Assembly: GCA_963824105.1 (NCBI GenBank)
Contig: CAWGNN010000006.1
Coordinates: 372,001-436,000 of the forward strand
Source of the DNA: CAWDVB01 sp963824105
Lineage (GTDB): Bacteria; Actinomycetota; Actinomycetes; Propionibacteriales; Nocardioidaceae
Reading direction: 5' to 3'
DNA length: 64,000 bases
Positions 42,386 to 51,958 of this stretch are shown one piece after another. The position numbers and the translations under genes were made by a program. Position 1 is the stretch's first letter. Each line of letters starts with the position of its first letter. The notes beneath the pieces were generated by a model that worked only from the letters and a program-made list of their open reading frames with translations, searched no databases and was not told the origin of the DNA.

Positions 42386-42795
42386 CGTACGGCCCGGTCC
42401 TGACCGGTTCGGTCTTCAACAAGTCCGGATTGAACGCCCACATCGGTCAATAGGTGCGACAGGTGGCGAATTGGAGACTGCCTCAATGGAGGCTCGGGGT
42501 GAAGGACCGCAGGGCTACCGCTGAGCGAAGTGGTGGCCTGCATTCCTAGCCACGAGATTCCAGCTCGGCGCTGCGCAGCTTGAAGCGCGCGCTTTCGATC
42601 AACTGCGGCTGCGTACGCAGCGTGACGTCGCACCCCAGCTGGCCGGCCTCGCGGTGGGACGTGGTCCTCGTCGACCAGCAGGAGCGAGCACGCCTTCAGC
42701 TCTCGACCTCCTGCCTGCCGCGACGAGCAAGATGACGATCACGAGCATCATCATGAAGACGAAGGAGCAGAAGTAGAGGTAGAAGTCGACGAGCG
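42386..42795. other. gene-poor stretch with a possible membrane-ORF remnant
   Basis: About 410 bases have no confident gene. On the minus strand 42754-42599 a 51-codon frame begins with three Met codons and a strongly hydrophobic stretch ('MMMLVIVILLVAAG'), and the open frame continues upstream with 'LVDFYLYFCSFVF'. It has no clear ribosome site and may be the remnant of a membrane protein. The rest shows nothing recognisable. Confidence 0.3.
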
Positions 42796-43383
42796 TCAGC
42801 GCGCGCCTTGCATCAACCGGACTGCCATTTCGCCGAGGCTCAGCGCCTCGGCTCTGACGTCCTCGATGGGACCTCCCATGACGTCCTCCAGCGCGTCTTC
42901 GCCGTCGTAGACGCGCTCAAGGAGGTCTGCGTATTCCTCGGCACTCTCGCCCAATCCCAACGACAGCGAGAGGGCGATGATGTCCGGCCCGTCCTGTGGC
43001 CGCGCGGCGACTAGCTTCATCGCAAGCAGGTGCTCGCGGGGTGCGTAGTGCACCGTCAGCCCAAGCCGCTCGGGCGGAACGACTGTGTCCGCAGGACGAG
43101 GTGGTACCCAGCTGCCCGCATTCGAGTTGAGCCAGGTCGTCGGGATTCCCTCCGCATCGGCAAGCAGTCGAGCCTCCTCCATCACCACGGTCTCCGAGGC
43201 GAGCACATCGATGTCGATGGTGCGGCGGGTATCCACGACCGTCATCGCAATCGCGGCACCGCCAACGACGTAGATGCTTGCCCGCACTCTGCGACGGCGC
43301 AGCCGCGAGTCCAGCAGGCCGAGGAGACGCCCAATCTCCTCGGCCTCGAACCCGACCAGGCTGCGACCGCGCCCGCCACTCAC
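42796..43383 (-). CDS. nucleotidyltransferase-fold protein (DUF6036/AbiEii-like), putative toxin
   Basis: This 195-residue protein has a minimal nucleotidyltransferase core: 'IYVVGGAAIAMTVVD' (G-G after a strand), then 'RRTIDIDVLA' with the D-x-D metal pair, and the later 'HLLAMKLVAARPQDGPDI', a lysine-containing helix of AbiEii/MenT-like folds. Such enzymes modify tRNA or other RNA 3' ends in type IV-like toxin-antitoxin or abortive-infection systems. Its GTG at 43383 overlaps the stop of the upstream XRE gene, so the two are translated together. The role as toxin is inference from fold and pairing. Confidence 0.7.
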   Translation of the reverse strand: MSGGRGRSLVGFEAEEIGRLLGLLDSRLRRRRVRASIYVVGGAAIAMTVVDTRRTIDIDVLASETVVMEEARLLADAEGIPTTWLNSNAGSWVPPRPADTVVPPERLGLTVHYAPREHLLAMKLVAARPQDGPDIIALSLSLGLGESAEEYADLLERVYDGEDALEDVMGGPIEDVRAEALSLGEMAVRLMQGAR

Positions 43384-43979
43384 GCGGTAACCAGATCACG
43401 CTCGGCGGCGAAGACACCACAGCGGCGCAGCCATTCGGGAGTCGCGGCACGAACGCCGTCCTCGTCCAGACGCAGCGACGGCATGACCCACTCCGCCGAA
43501 CGTTCGGCCAGGCGCCGGGACTTGGTCCAGCTGAGGCCGCCGCGACCGGCCTCCTCGAACTCGTGCTCGGCGAGCGCGGCCAGGAACGCATCCCAACGAT
43601 CATCGCCGGTGCTGCGCGGTGCGCCCTTCCAGGAGTTGGCCGCCGGGTCTTCGACCCGCAGCAGCTCGTGCAGGTGGTCACGGGCCTGGAGTGCCATCTT
43701 GAGCGCCCAGATGTCATCCCCCTCGCGGAGCGCCTGACGGATCTCGCGTGTGGCGGTCTGCGGCGTCATCCAGCCGTGCTCGCCTGCGGCCTTGAGATCG
43801 GCGGCGAGTTGCAGCGCACGCAGGTAGAACCCGGCGGTCGGCATGACCTGCCCTGAGCGGTACGTGGAGAAGCGAGATGCCGACGTGCCCAGGGCAGCGG
43901 CGAAGTCGGCCTGGGTCAGACCGCTGTCCTCCAGCGCCTGCTCCAGCCCCTCCATGACCTCACGGCTGTTCTCGTCCAT
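43380..43979 (-). CDS. XRE-type helix-turn-helix protein, putative antitoxin partner
   Basis: This 199-residue protein has an N-terminal Cro/C1-type helix-turn-helix ('LTQADFAAALGTSASRFSTYRSG', residues ~20-42) and a C-terminal domain of unknown type ('WDAFLAALAEHEFEEAG', 'SWTKSRRLAERSAEWVMPS') common in proteins paired with small nucleotidyltransferases. It probably binds its own promoter: a 16-base palindrome at 43989-44004 overlaps a -10 box, and the ATG at 43979 is 6 bases after that box (leaderless). Overlap with the next gene points to a two-protein module for growth control or phage defence. Confidence 0.72.
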   Translation of the reverse strand: MDENSREVMEGLEQALEDSGLTQADFAAALGTSASRFSTYRSGQVMPTAGFYLRALQLAADLKAAGEHGWMTPQTATREIRQALREGDDIWALKMALQARDHLHELLRVEDPAANSWKGAPRSTGDDRWDAFLAALAEHEFEEAGRGGLSWTKSRRLAERSAEWVMPSLRLDEDGVRAATPEWLRRCGVFAAERDLVTA

Positions 43980-43985
43980 GCCTAG

Positions 43986-44004
43986 AGGTTATCAGATTAG
44001 ATAA
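43986..44004 (-). promoter_or_regulatory. leaderless promoter and palindromic operator of XRE gene
   Basis: On the minus strand a -10 box TAACCT (43991-43986) ends 6 bases before the ATG at 43979. The overlapping TTATCAGATTAGATAA (43989-44004, plus-strand reading) has perfect TTATC/GATAA arms, as expected for autorepression by the XRE protein. Confidence 0.5.
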
Positions 44005-44061
44005 TGCATCTTCCTCGGTGGACGAGCCAAGACGCGGCCACCCAGCATCCGCATCTGCTTG

Positions 44062-44454
44062 TTATGCGGGTGATGCCGTTGGTTTGGTGCTCGGACCGGG
44101 ACTGGCCCACCGGGTTCCTCCGCCCCAGCAGTCTTCCGGGCCAGCGATGGGGCGTAGATCGGCCCGGGTCAGGTCGGTGTGCTTCTCGGACAAGGTGACG
44201 CACCCGAGGACACCATGGAGTCCGTCACCGTTGTCGATCCTGCAGTCGGCCCCCAGGTACAGCATGTTGACTGTCTGACCAGGCCTCAGTTCGCTTGCAT
44301 CCGCGTCGGTGCAGTTGCCCGTCACGCGGATGACTTGCCCAGTGTCGTTAGTGAGCGTGACGTCCGCACTTCCGGTCGTCAGGCCACAGCCCTCGACTGA
44401 CCAGCAAATCAACCCGATGAGGACTCCAGCCATCGCCCGAGTACGGCCTCCCAT
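44062..44454 (-). CDS. putative lipoprotein of unknown function
   Basis: This 130-residue protein has a short signal peptide ending in a lipobox ('WSVEGC', cleavage before Cys ~23). The mature part holds cysteines ('VTGNCTDAD', 'GADCRID', 'LGCVTLSEK') and 'LTNDTGQVIRV', a pattern seen in small actinobacterial lipoproteins that fold as a beta sandwich. I do not recognise a named family. The ATG at 44454 begins a normal n-region. It is isolated in the accessory block. Confidence 0.6.
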   Translation of the reverse strand: MGGRTRAMAGVLIGLICWSVEGCGLTTGSADVTLTNDTGQVIRVTGNCTDADASELRPGQTVNMLYLGADCRIDNGDGLHGVLGCVTLSEKHTDLTRADLRPIAGPEDCWGGGTRWASPGPSTKPTASPA

Positions 44455-44747
44455 GAGCCGATCCTCTCATCCGCATAATGACCACCTCAACCGAGCCTCG
44501 GCCGAGACCCGATCTGACGTCAATGAACAGAAGCCGCATTGAGTGCGAGACTCTGCCGAATTCCCGTTGCCCCGATGGACTTCCGAGTTGAGGATGAGGA
44601 GCGTCGTCGGTTACCCACGTGGGTCAGCGTGGCGCGCGGCGTGAGAACCAGATGGACGCCGCGAGTGCGGACCGGCGGCGTCGAGTTCCCTCACGGAGCA
44701 ACAACGTCTGGAAAGAAGTGGCCCCCGACAAGGGAGCCGCCGAGGCC
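44455..44747. other. non-coding stretch, no feature recognised
   Basis: Nearly 300 bases between the lipoprotein gene and a decayed gene end. The frames that are open here have no family resemblance or ribosome sites. Confidence 0.4.
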
Positions 44748-45018
44748 TCACCCTGAGGCGAGACTTCGCAGCACCTCGTCCGTGTTTCCGGCAAGGTCCA
44801 TCCACGCCAGCACGTCGAAGATGTGGAGTGGACTGTCGGCGGCGCCGAGGCCCGCCTGTCTTCCCAGCGAGACCAGGCGTGCGTGAAGTGAGCCATCCCT
44901 CCCGCTCGGGTCCGCCCGCTCAACGCCCTATGGAGATCGACCCACATGCCATTGGTCTGCTTCGGCAAGATGTGCCCGCCAATCACGCTGTCGTAGACCG
45001 GGATCAGCCGGTCCGCCC
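44748..45018 (-). pseudogene. decayed DUF6308-like gene, 3' fragment with frameshift
   Basis: The minus strand encodes the C-terminal third of a DUF6308-type protein in two frames. 'DRLIPVYDSVIGG' and 'GMWVDLHRALSG' lie in one frame. 'SLHARLVSLGRQAGLG' and 'SPLHIFDVLAWMDLAGN', ending in 'VLRSLASG' and a stop at 44748-44750, lie in another. The shift is near 44900-44930. The N-terminal part is missing: homology stops at about 45018, where an unrelated gene fragment on the other strand begins. Identification rests on my memory of the family pattern. Confidence 0.6.
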
Positions 45019-45019
45019 C

Positions 45020-45371
45020 GACGTGGAGACGGCCAACAGCTGGCAAGACCCCACGGCTGATGGCTTTGCCATGAACATCGCCGCTCTGCAGGGCATGGTC
45101 GACGCCTTGTGCGAGACGGGTCCCGGTCCGTCCGGCATCTACTCCACCGCCTACAAGTGGAGCCAGGTCGCCCGGCTCACGGGCACGCCCTCGGATGAGG
45201 CGAGTGCTGGAACACTGTGGGGCCTCCCCGTGTGGATCCCGGGAGCTCGCAAGGAGTCCGGAGCGCAGGACAACTGCTTGCAGGTCGCCCTCACCGGGGG
45301 GATCGGGATCCGTCACACTCACCCAATGGTTCGACCACCCCTACGACCAGAACGTCTCCTGCGTCGGCTAG
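45020..45371 (+). pseudogene. decayed secreted glycoside-hydrolase-like (lysozyme-type) gene, 3' fragment
   Basis: This encodes the C-terminal part of a secreted actinobacterial glycoside-hydrolase-like protein: 'DVETANSWQDPTADGF', 'LQGMVDALCETGPGPSGIYS', 'WGLPVWIPGA', then after a frameshift 'SVTLTQWFDHPYDQNVSCVG' and a stop at 45369-45371. The shift sits at a run of six G (45296-45301); with five G the frame would be continuous. The N-terminal half with the signal peptide is absent, since homology begins abruptly at 45020. It abuts a second fragment on the opposite strand. Confidence 0.65.
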
Positions 45372-45434
45372 GACGGGTGGGCTCCCCGTACAGTCACTGC
45401 ACGGTGCCCTCGCTGGCCTCCTGAAGGCGGGGTG

Positions 45435-45471
45435 TGACACTTTTCGGCCGCTCATCGCTGTTCAAGTGTCA
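45435..45471 (+). promoter_or_regulatory. inverted repeat overlapping start of putative anti-sigma gene
   Basis: TGACACTT (45435-45442) and AAGTGTCA (45464-45471) are perfect inverted copies, 21 bases apart. The second includes the A of the start codon at 45471. It may be an operator or part of an ECF-type promoter. Confidence 0.4.
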
Positions 45472-46178
45472 TGAGAAATCGATCGAACCCGAACCTGAGC
45501 CGCGTCGACGCCGAGAAACTCCTCGGCGGTGGCGCGGTCGGTGAGCCTCGCCTCGAGCAGTTGCTCGCAGCGGCCTCGGCGCCGGTCGTGAACGTGCCGG
45601 GCGAGGAGATCGCCGTGGCCGCCTTCCACCGAGCGGGTTCGATGCCCGCACCCCCCCACAGGAGGATTCCAGCCATGAAGACCGCACTTGCTGCCGCAGT
45701 CTCAACCAAGCTCATCGCCGGCGCCGCCGTGGCGGCCGCGGCGACCGGTGGGATCGCGCTGGCCGCGTCTCAGGGAGCGCTGCACAGCAACGGCCACGCG
45801 CACTCGTCCACCCCGACGACCAGCGTCAGCACCGACGTGAGCGCCACCGCTACCCCCACCGCGACCCCCTCTCCGAACATGGTCGGGCTGTGCACGGCGT
45901 ACGAGGCAGGCGTAAAGAGCAGCAGCGGCAAGGCCCTCGACAACCCGGCCTTCTCGGCTCTCGCGAGTGCTGCCAGCACCGCTGGCGCTGCCGACGTCGA
46001 CACCTACTGCGTGACCGTGCTGGCCACCGCGCCGTCGGCGGGCCACGTGACCGGGAAGCCGACCGACCTGCCGACCCAGGCGACCGAGCACCCGGGTGGG
46101 AAGCCGACGTCCCTGCCGACTCAGGCGGACAGCCACGCGGTTGGCGACCGCTCGGGAGCTTCTTCCACCCACCCGTGA
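45471..46178 (+). CDS. membrane-anchored putative anti-sigma factor
   Basis: This 235-residue protein has an N-terminal cytoplasmic segment ('LSRVDAEKLLGGGAVGEPRL', 'VNVPGEEIAVAAFHRAG') of the type found in single-pass anti-sigma-like proteins next to ECF sigma genes. It then has one membrane helix ('LIAGAAVAAAATGGIALAA', about 83-101), a Ser/Thr/Pro-rich outer region, and two cysteines in the outer part ('GLCTAYEAG', 'VDTYCVTV'). The sigma gene follows 75 bases downstream on the same strand. The function is inferred from topology and pairing. A hairpin at the stop codon separates the two genes. Confidence 0.6.
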   Translation: MRNRSNPNLSRVDAEKLLGGGAVGEPRLEQLLAAASAPVVNVPGEEIAVAAFHRAGSMPAPPHRRIPAMKTALAAAVSTKLIAGAAVAAAATGGIALAASQGALHSNGHAHSSTPTTSVSTDVSATATPTATPSPNMVGLCTAYEAGVKSSSGKALDNPAFSALASAASTAGAADVDTYCVTVLATAPSAGHVTGKPTDLPTQATEHPGGKPTSLPTQADSHAVGDRSGASSTHP

Positions 46179-46198
46179 CGGCGGCTCGGTCACGGGTG
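46170..46198 (+). terminator. hairpin straddling the stop of the anti-sigma-like gene
   Basis: A perfect 10-base stem (CACCCGTGAC / GTCACGGGTG) with a 9-base loop. The stop codon lies in its left arm. It may reduce read-through into the sigma gene. Confidence 0.6.
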
Positions 46199-46253
46199 TT
46201 CGCAGCCCGCCGGTGGTGCCCTCGCCTTGACACGTTCGGTATGAGTTGGGGCG

Positions 46254-46814
46254 ATGGGCAACGCCGACGCGCACGACTCCCTGAGTGATGGAGACGTCGA
46301 GGCGGCCAAGTCGGGAGACGAGGCCGCCTTTCGGCGTCTCTACCGGGCGACCCAGCCAGGTCTCGGGCGCTACGTGAGCGTCTTGGTCGGGGACGACGCC
46401 GAGGACGTGTGCGCCGAGGCTTGGCTCCAGGCATGTCGGGACTTTCAGAAGTTCCAGGGAGACCCGGAGGCCTTCCGTGGGTGGATCGCGCGCATCGCGC
46501 GCAACCGCGCCATCGATCTCATCCGGGCTCGTCAGCGCAGACCGCTCGAGTACACCGAGGACGGCACCGAGTTGGAGCTCGGGCTCGCGCCCTCTGCTGA
46601 GGAGGAGACGCTCATCTCGATCTCGACCGAGGAGGCGGCTCATCTGATCCAGTCACTGCCTCGCGACCAAGCCGAAGCAGTGATGCTGCGGGCCGTGATG
46701 GGTCTGGACGCCAAGTCAGCGGCCAAGGTGCTGGGCAAGCGGCCGGGCGCCGTACGCACCGCCGCGTATCGGGGCCTTCGCACGTTGGCCGAGCAACTGT
46801 CGCGGCCGCACTGA
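46254..46814 (+). CDS. ECF-type RNA polymerase sigma factor
   Basis: This 186-residue sigma factor has region 2 ('AAFRRLYRATQPGLGRYVSV', 'DAEDVCAEAWLQACRDF', 'FRGWIARIARNRAIDLIRAR') and region 4 ('LIQSLPRDQAEAVMLRAVMG' and the helix-turn-helix 'SAAKVLGKRPGAVRTAAYRG'). It would direct RNA polymerase to a small regulon, probably held inactive by the membrane protein encoded just upstream. No clear Shine-Dalgarno sequence precedes the ATG at 46254. Its regulon is unknown; the inverted repeat at 45435-45471 is a candidate autoregulatory site. Confidence 0.88.
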   Translation: MGNADAHDSLSDGDVEAAKSGDEAAFRRLYRATQPGLGRYVSVLVGDDAEDVCAEAWLQACRDFQKFQGDPEAFRGWIARIARNRAIDLIRARQRRPLEYTEDGTELELGLAPSAEEETLISISTEEAAHLIQSLPRDQAEAVMLRAVMGLDAKSAAKVLGKRPGAVRTAAYRGLRTLAEQLSRPH

Positions 46815-47228
46815 TCTGTGACGAGCCTCCGCCTGGGGTGCTGCCCGGTGGCCGCTGGGCAGCTTGTTCTCGAGCAGGCTCATCGACTCGATGGCCTCCA
46901 CGCCCGGCCAGCCGCAGAACATCCAGGTCGGGGCCGCCCAGCGTGGCGGTTGGAAGGAGCATTCCTTGGGGGACGGCATCAACCCTCAACCCGGGCTCGG
47001 GGTCACTTCTTCACCTGTTGCCAAGCGTTGTTCACCGGGAGCATGGTCTCGTGCCGCACCGTGAGCCTCAGGAATCTCGTGGGCCAACGAACGGCAAGGG
47101 CGGTTGTGCAACTCACCAGCACCTCGTCGTCCTGAGTGTCAGCGGCAGCGACAAGACGACCGTTGCCGGGCGGGTGTGATGCAGGACGTGGTGACAGTCG
47201 CGGTACGGCGACCTGAGAAGATCCTCGC
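46815..47228. other. non-coding stretch, no feature recognised
   Basis: About 410 bases after the sigma gene. Several short open frames exist on both strands, but none has a ribosome site, family motif or consistent coding pattern. It may hold gene remnants. Confidence 0.4.
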
Positions 47229-47618
47229 GTGAGCGAACGCAATGTGCTCGGCGGAGAGCTCGAGGAGTGCAGTGCCGGCCCGCTGACCGGGTTCTTCCGG
47301 GACGGAAGCTGCAACGCCGGCGGCCAGGCGACCGTCATGCACACGATCTGCGCGGTGGTCTCCACGGACTTCCTCGAGCATCAGGCGAGCATCGGCAACG
47401 ACCTGTCGACGCCACGGCCGGAGTTCGACTTCCCCGGCCTGGTCCCCGGCGACCGCTGGTGCGTCACTGCGCACAACTGGCTTCGCGCACACAACGATGG
47501 AGCGGCCGCCCCTGTCGTGTTGGCCGCCACCAACGAGACGGTCCTGCAGATGATCCCGCTCGACGTGCTGCGGCAGTATGCCGTCGACGTGCCACCCGAC
47601 ATCAGCGCGCTCGAGTAG
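47229..47618 (+). CDS. DUF2237 family protein
   Basis: This 129-residue protein of DUF2237 has the family signatures 'NVLGGELEECS', 'PLTGFFRDGSCNAGG', 'HTICAVVSTDFLEHQ', 'GNDLSTPRPEFDFPGLVPGD' and 'RWCVTAHNW'. The cysteines and a conserved histidine could bind metal. No function is established. The start at 47229 (GTG) begins two residues before the conserved core. It is flanked by poor-quality sequence on both sides. Confidence 0.88.
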   Translation: MSERNVLGGELEECSAGPLTGFFRDGSCNAGGQATVMHTICAVVSTDFLEHQASIGNDLSTPRPEFDFPGLVPGDRWCVTAHNWLRAHNDGAAAPVVLAATNETVLQMIPLDVLRQYAVDVPPDISALE

Positions 47619-47641
47619 CCGCTTCTCAGACCCTGCGCCGC

Positions 47642-47965
47642 ATGCCGCTGTCAGGGCGCCAGAAAGAGGACTTCGTTCCAGCGGCGCACATAACGTCCCT
47701 GGCCCTCATCTCGGGTCTGGGGACTCAGGAAGAAGCGACGATCTCCATCGTCGGCTTTGCCCCCTTGTTCATCGCCGTCGCGTTCGTGGTCCTTGTGCTC
47801 AACACGGGCAAGCGGATCGGCCCTCGAGAGACCACCTCGCTTCAGGCACCGCAGGGCGGCGAGAGCCAGGAGGGCAGGCCCTCTTTGGTTCCGACCATCC
47901 GGACATACCTGCGAGTTCAGGCGGTCAACGCAACACCTCGGCCAATGCTTGTGATGGTGCCCTGA
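47642..47965 (+). CDS. hypothetical small membrane protein
   Basis: This possible 107-residue protein has one clear membrane helix ('ISIVGFAPLFIAVAFVVLVL', about residues 35-54) followed by a basic, polar tail. No family is recognised and no ribosome site is evident before the ATG at 47642. The frame is open upstream through the DUF2237 gene, where it is only a shadow. Real coding is uncertain. Confidence 0.3.
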   Translation: MPLSGRQKEDFVPAAHITSLALISGLGTQEEATISIVGFAPLFIAVAFVVLVLNTGKRIGPRETTSLQAPQGGESQEGRPSLVPTIRTYLRVQAVNATPRPMLVMVP

Positions 47966-48076
47966 ATCGGAGTGTCCATCGAGGACGGCCGTTGAGCTGG
48001 TCGCCGATCGCGTCGGACTGTGCCGGGGTGACGGCGATGACGATCGCTGACTCGCTCTTCATGTATAAGGAGTCGC

Positions 48077-48430
48077 ATGAGCAAGCCCGACCTGACCGAC
48101 AAGACCGGGACCCCCGTGGCCGTCGTCCAGAAGCCCGACCGCTTCCTGGCTCTGGTGCAGGGCGATCCGGCCGCGGAAACCCTCTACATCGACAGAGGCC
48201 GTCAGCGGGTCTACTTCCACACTGAGACGTTCGAAGGCTTCGGAGGGCGAGGAGTGGCCAGGCTGCTCGTCTCCGAGGCGTTGCGGAGAACTATCGCGGA
48301 CGGCCTGCGCATCGTCCCGGTCTGCTCATTGGTGGCGGGATACCTCGACAAGCATCCGAAGCTCCAGCCCGAGGTCGACGAGCCGACCGAGGAGATCCTG
48401 GACTGGCTCGGAGCCCAGTTGTCCGACTGA
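48077..48430 (+). CDS. small GNAT acetyltransferase (YjdJ/Gtn-like, PF14542 type)
   Basis: This 117-residue compact GNAT protein has 'RVYFHTETFEGFGGRGVARL' (acetyl-CoA loop G-G-R-G-V-A), 'LVSEALRRTIADGLRIVPVC' and 'VAGYLDKHPKLQPEV', the signature end of the YjdJ-like family. The substrate is unknown. AAGGAG lies 4 bases before the ATG. It ends at a double hairpin shared with yihY. Confidence 0.85.
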   Translation: MSKPDLTDKTGTPVAVVQKPDRFLALVQGDPAAETLYIDRGRQRVYFHTETFEGFGGRGVARLLVSEALRRTIADGLRIVPVCSLVAGYLDKHPKLQPEVDEPTEEILDWLGAQLSD

Positions 48431-48538
48431 TCGGTCAAGCGGCACGGTTTGTGCGGGCTCTCGTCGGTGAGTGATCCCGTCTCTCTCACCGCTGTCGAGG
48501 AGACTCGCCCCCGTCGGGACGCATCGGCTCACTCCGCT

Positions 48539-48571
48539 GGGAGTGCTTGCACTCCCCCCTGCGGACGCAGG
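48539..48571. terminator. double hairpin between convergent GNAT and yihY genes
   Basis: Two stems lie back to back: GGGAGTGC / GCACTCCC (48539-48556, loop of 2) and CCTGCG / CGCAGG (48558-48571, loop of 2). They lie between two convergent stop codons and can terminate both. Confidence 0.65.
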
Positions 48572-48578
48572 AGCCCGA

Positions 48579-49520
48579 TCAGTCCCGGGCCTCCTCGGCC
48601 AGCACTGCCTCTTCCGCCTCCATCGGACCCTCCGGGCTCGCTACCCGCGCCCAAGCGGCGCCGAACATGGCGATGCGTGAGAAGTAGTTGATCCACACCA
48701 CGACGATCAGCGAGACACCGAAGGCCTGGAACGCGGGCAGGGAAGCGGTGTGCGAGATCAGGGTCACCGCGGCCCATTTCAGCGCCTCGAAGAGCAGGGC
48801 GGCGACGAAACCGCCTTGCCACAGCGCGCGGCGCGAGACCGAGGGGTGGGACAGGAACCGGTACATCATCACGAAGAGGCTCGTGGTGATGCCGATGGCG
48901 AGCAGGATCCCGAGCCAGTTGAGCAGGAGCCCCGGCCAGTAGTCCTCCGGCTCCAACCCGACCAGATGGACAAGCTGCGCCCCATACCCGGTGATCGCGC
49001 TGCTCACCGAGACCGAGAGCAGCAGGGTCGCACCGAGCAGGAACAAGTTGTAGAGGTCGTGGAACTTGCCCACGAAGAAGTTGGGGCGCTCCTCGCGGGG
49101 GCGTGCGAACACCACGTACAGCCCGTTGCGCATGCTCGACAGCCAGCCCAGGCCGGTGAAGAGCAGGCCGGCCAGACCGATCAACCCGACAGCCCCCGCG
49201 AATTGGTCGAACTTGCTGATAGGGATCTGGTTGGCCCCATCGCCGACCATGTTCGGGAAGAACGTGTTGATCGCAGCGATCAGCTGAGCCTGGGCATCGG
49301 GATAGAAACGGACGATGTAGCCGACCGCGAAGAAGCCCATCGCCATGATCGGGAAGAAGGCGAGGAAGGCGTAGTAGGCGGACGCCGCGGCCTGGCCGCC
49401 CCCGTTCACCACGGCGTAGTGGTCGATCGTAAGGACGATCCGGTCGAAGAGCCTGCTGTGCGCACGCAACCATCGGTACGGGGTCAGCAGCCGCTGCCAC
49501 CACCGGTTGATCGCATCCAT
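48579..49520 (-). CDS. YihY/BrkB-family inner membrane protein
   Basis: This 313-residue polytopic membrane protein of the YihY/UPF0761 family has about six helices. 'NGGGQAAASAYYAFLAFFPI' near residue 40 is the family's conserved first segment, 'FDQFAGAVGLIGLAGLLFTG' and 'VIVVWINYFSRIAMFGAAW' are later helices. The old name ribonuclease BN is not accepted for this family; its function is unknown. M. tuberculosis has a homologue beside trpS, which suggests the accessory genes between them here were inserted. Confidence 0.88.
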   Translation of the reverse strand: MDAINRWWQRLLTPYRWLRAHSRLFDRIVLTIDHYAVVNGGGQAAASAYYAFLAFFPIMAMGFFAVGYIVRFYPDAQAQLIAAINTFFPNMVGDGANQIPISKFDQFAGAVGLIGLAGLLFTGLGWLSSMRNGLYVVFARPREERPNFFVGKFHDLYNLFLLGATLLLSVSVSSAITGYGAQLVHLVGLEPEDYWPGLLLNWLGILLAIGITTSLFVMMYRFLSHPSVSRRALWQGGFVAALLFEALKWAAVTLISHTASLPAFQAFGVSLIVVVWINYFSRIAMFGAAWARVASPEGPMEAEEAVLAEEARD

Positions 49521-49573
49521 CGCGCGGGCCTCCCTGCGCGTCCCGGAGGCGTCACCGGGACGACGCCCGAAGG

Positions 49574-51784
<2,211 letters not shown>

Positions 51785-51803
51785 CGGAACTCCTTCGAAG
51801 GTT

Positions 51804-51823
51804 TCTTGACGTCAAGATATCTT
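51804..51823 (-). promoter_or_regulatory. palindromic operator before icd
   Basis: TCTTGACGTCAAGA (51804-51817) is a perfect 14-base palindrome, overlapped by a second one, AAGATATCTT (51814-51823). On the minus strand TAAGAT (51824-51819) could be the -10 box, so the palindrome would cover the transcription start. It resembles MarR-type operators. Confidence 0.45.
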
Positions 51824-51958
51824 ACCGCGCCTCCCCCGGCGACCCTGCGTGACCACTGCCACACGGGGAGTGGACCACCTGCCCCTGGCGCTCCTCCCGA
51901 CCGCTGCTAGCGTCGGAAGGGTCGGCCGGAGGGCCGGCCTCGGACGCTAGGAGTTCTC

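Noticed and set aside
44624..45322. An intact 232-residue minus-strand gene
   Set aside because: Only a short central part resembles DUF6308, the true C-terminus lies in another frame, and the first half is antisense to the hydrolase-like fragment. I therefore call it a pseudogene.
47267..47641. Upstream extension of the small membrane ORF into the DUF2237 gene
   Set aside because: This part is an out-of-frame shadow of DUF2237, which has clear family signatures.
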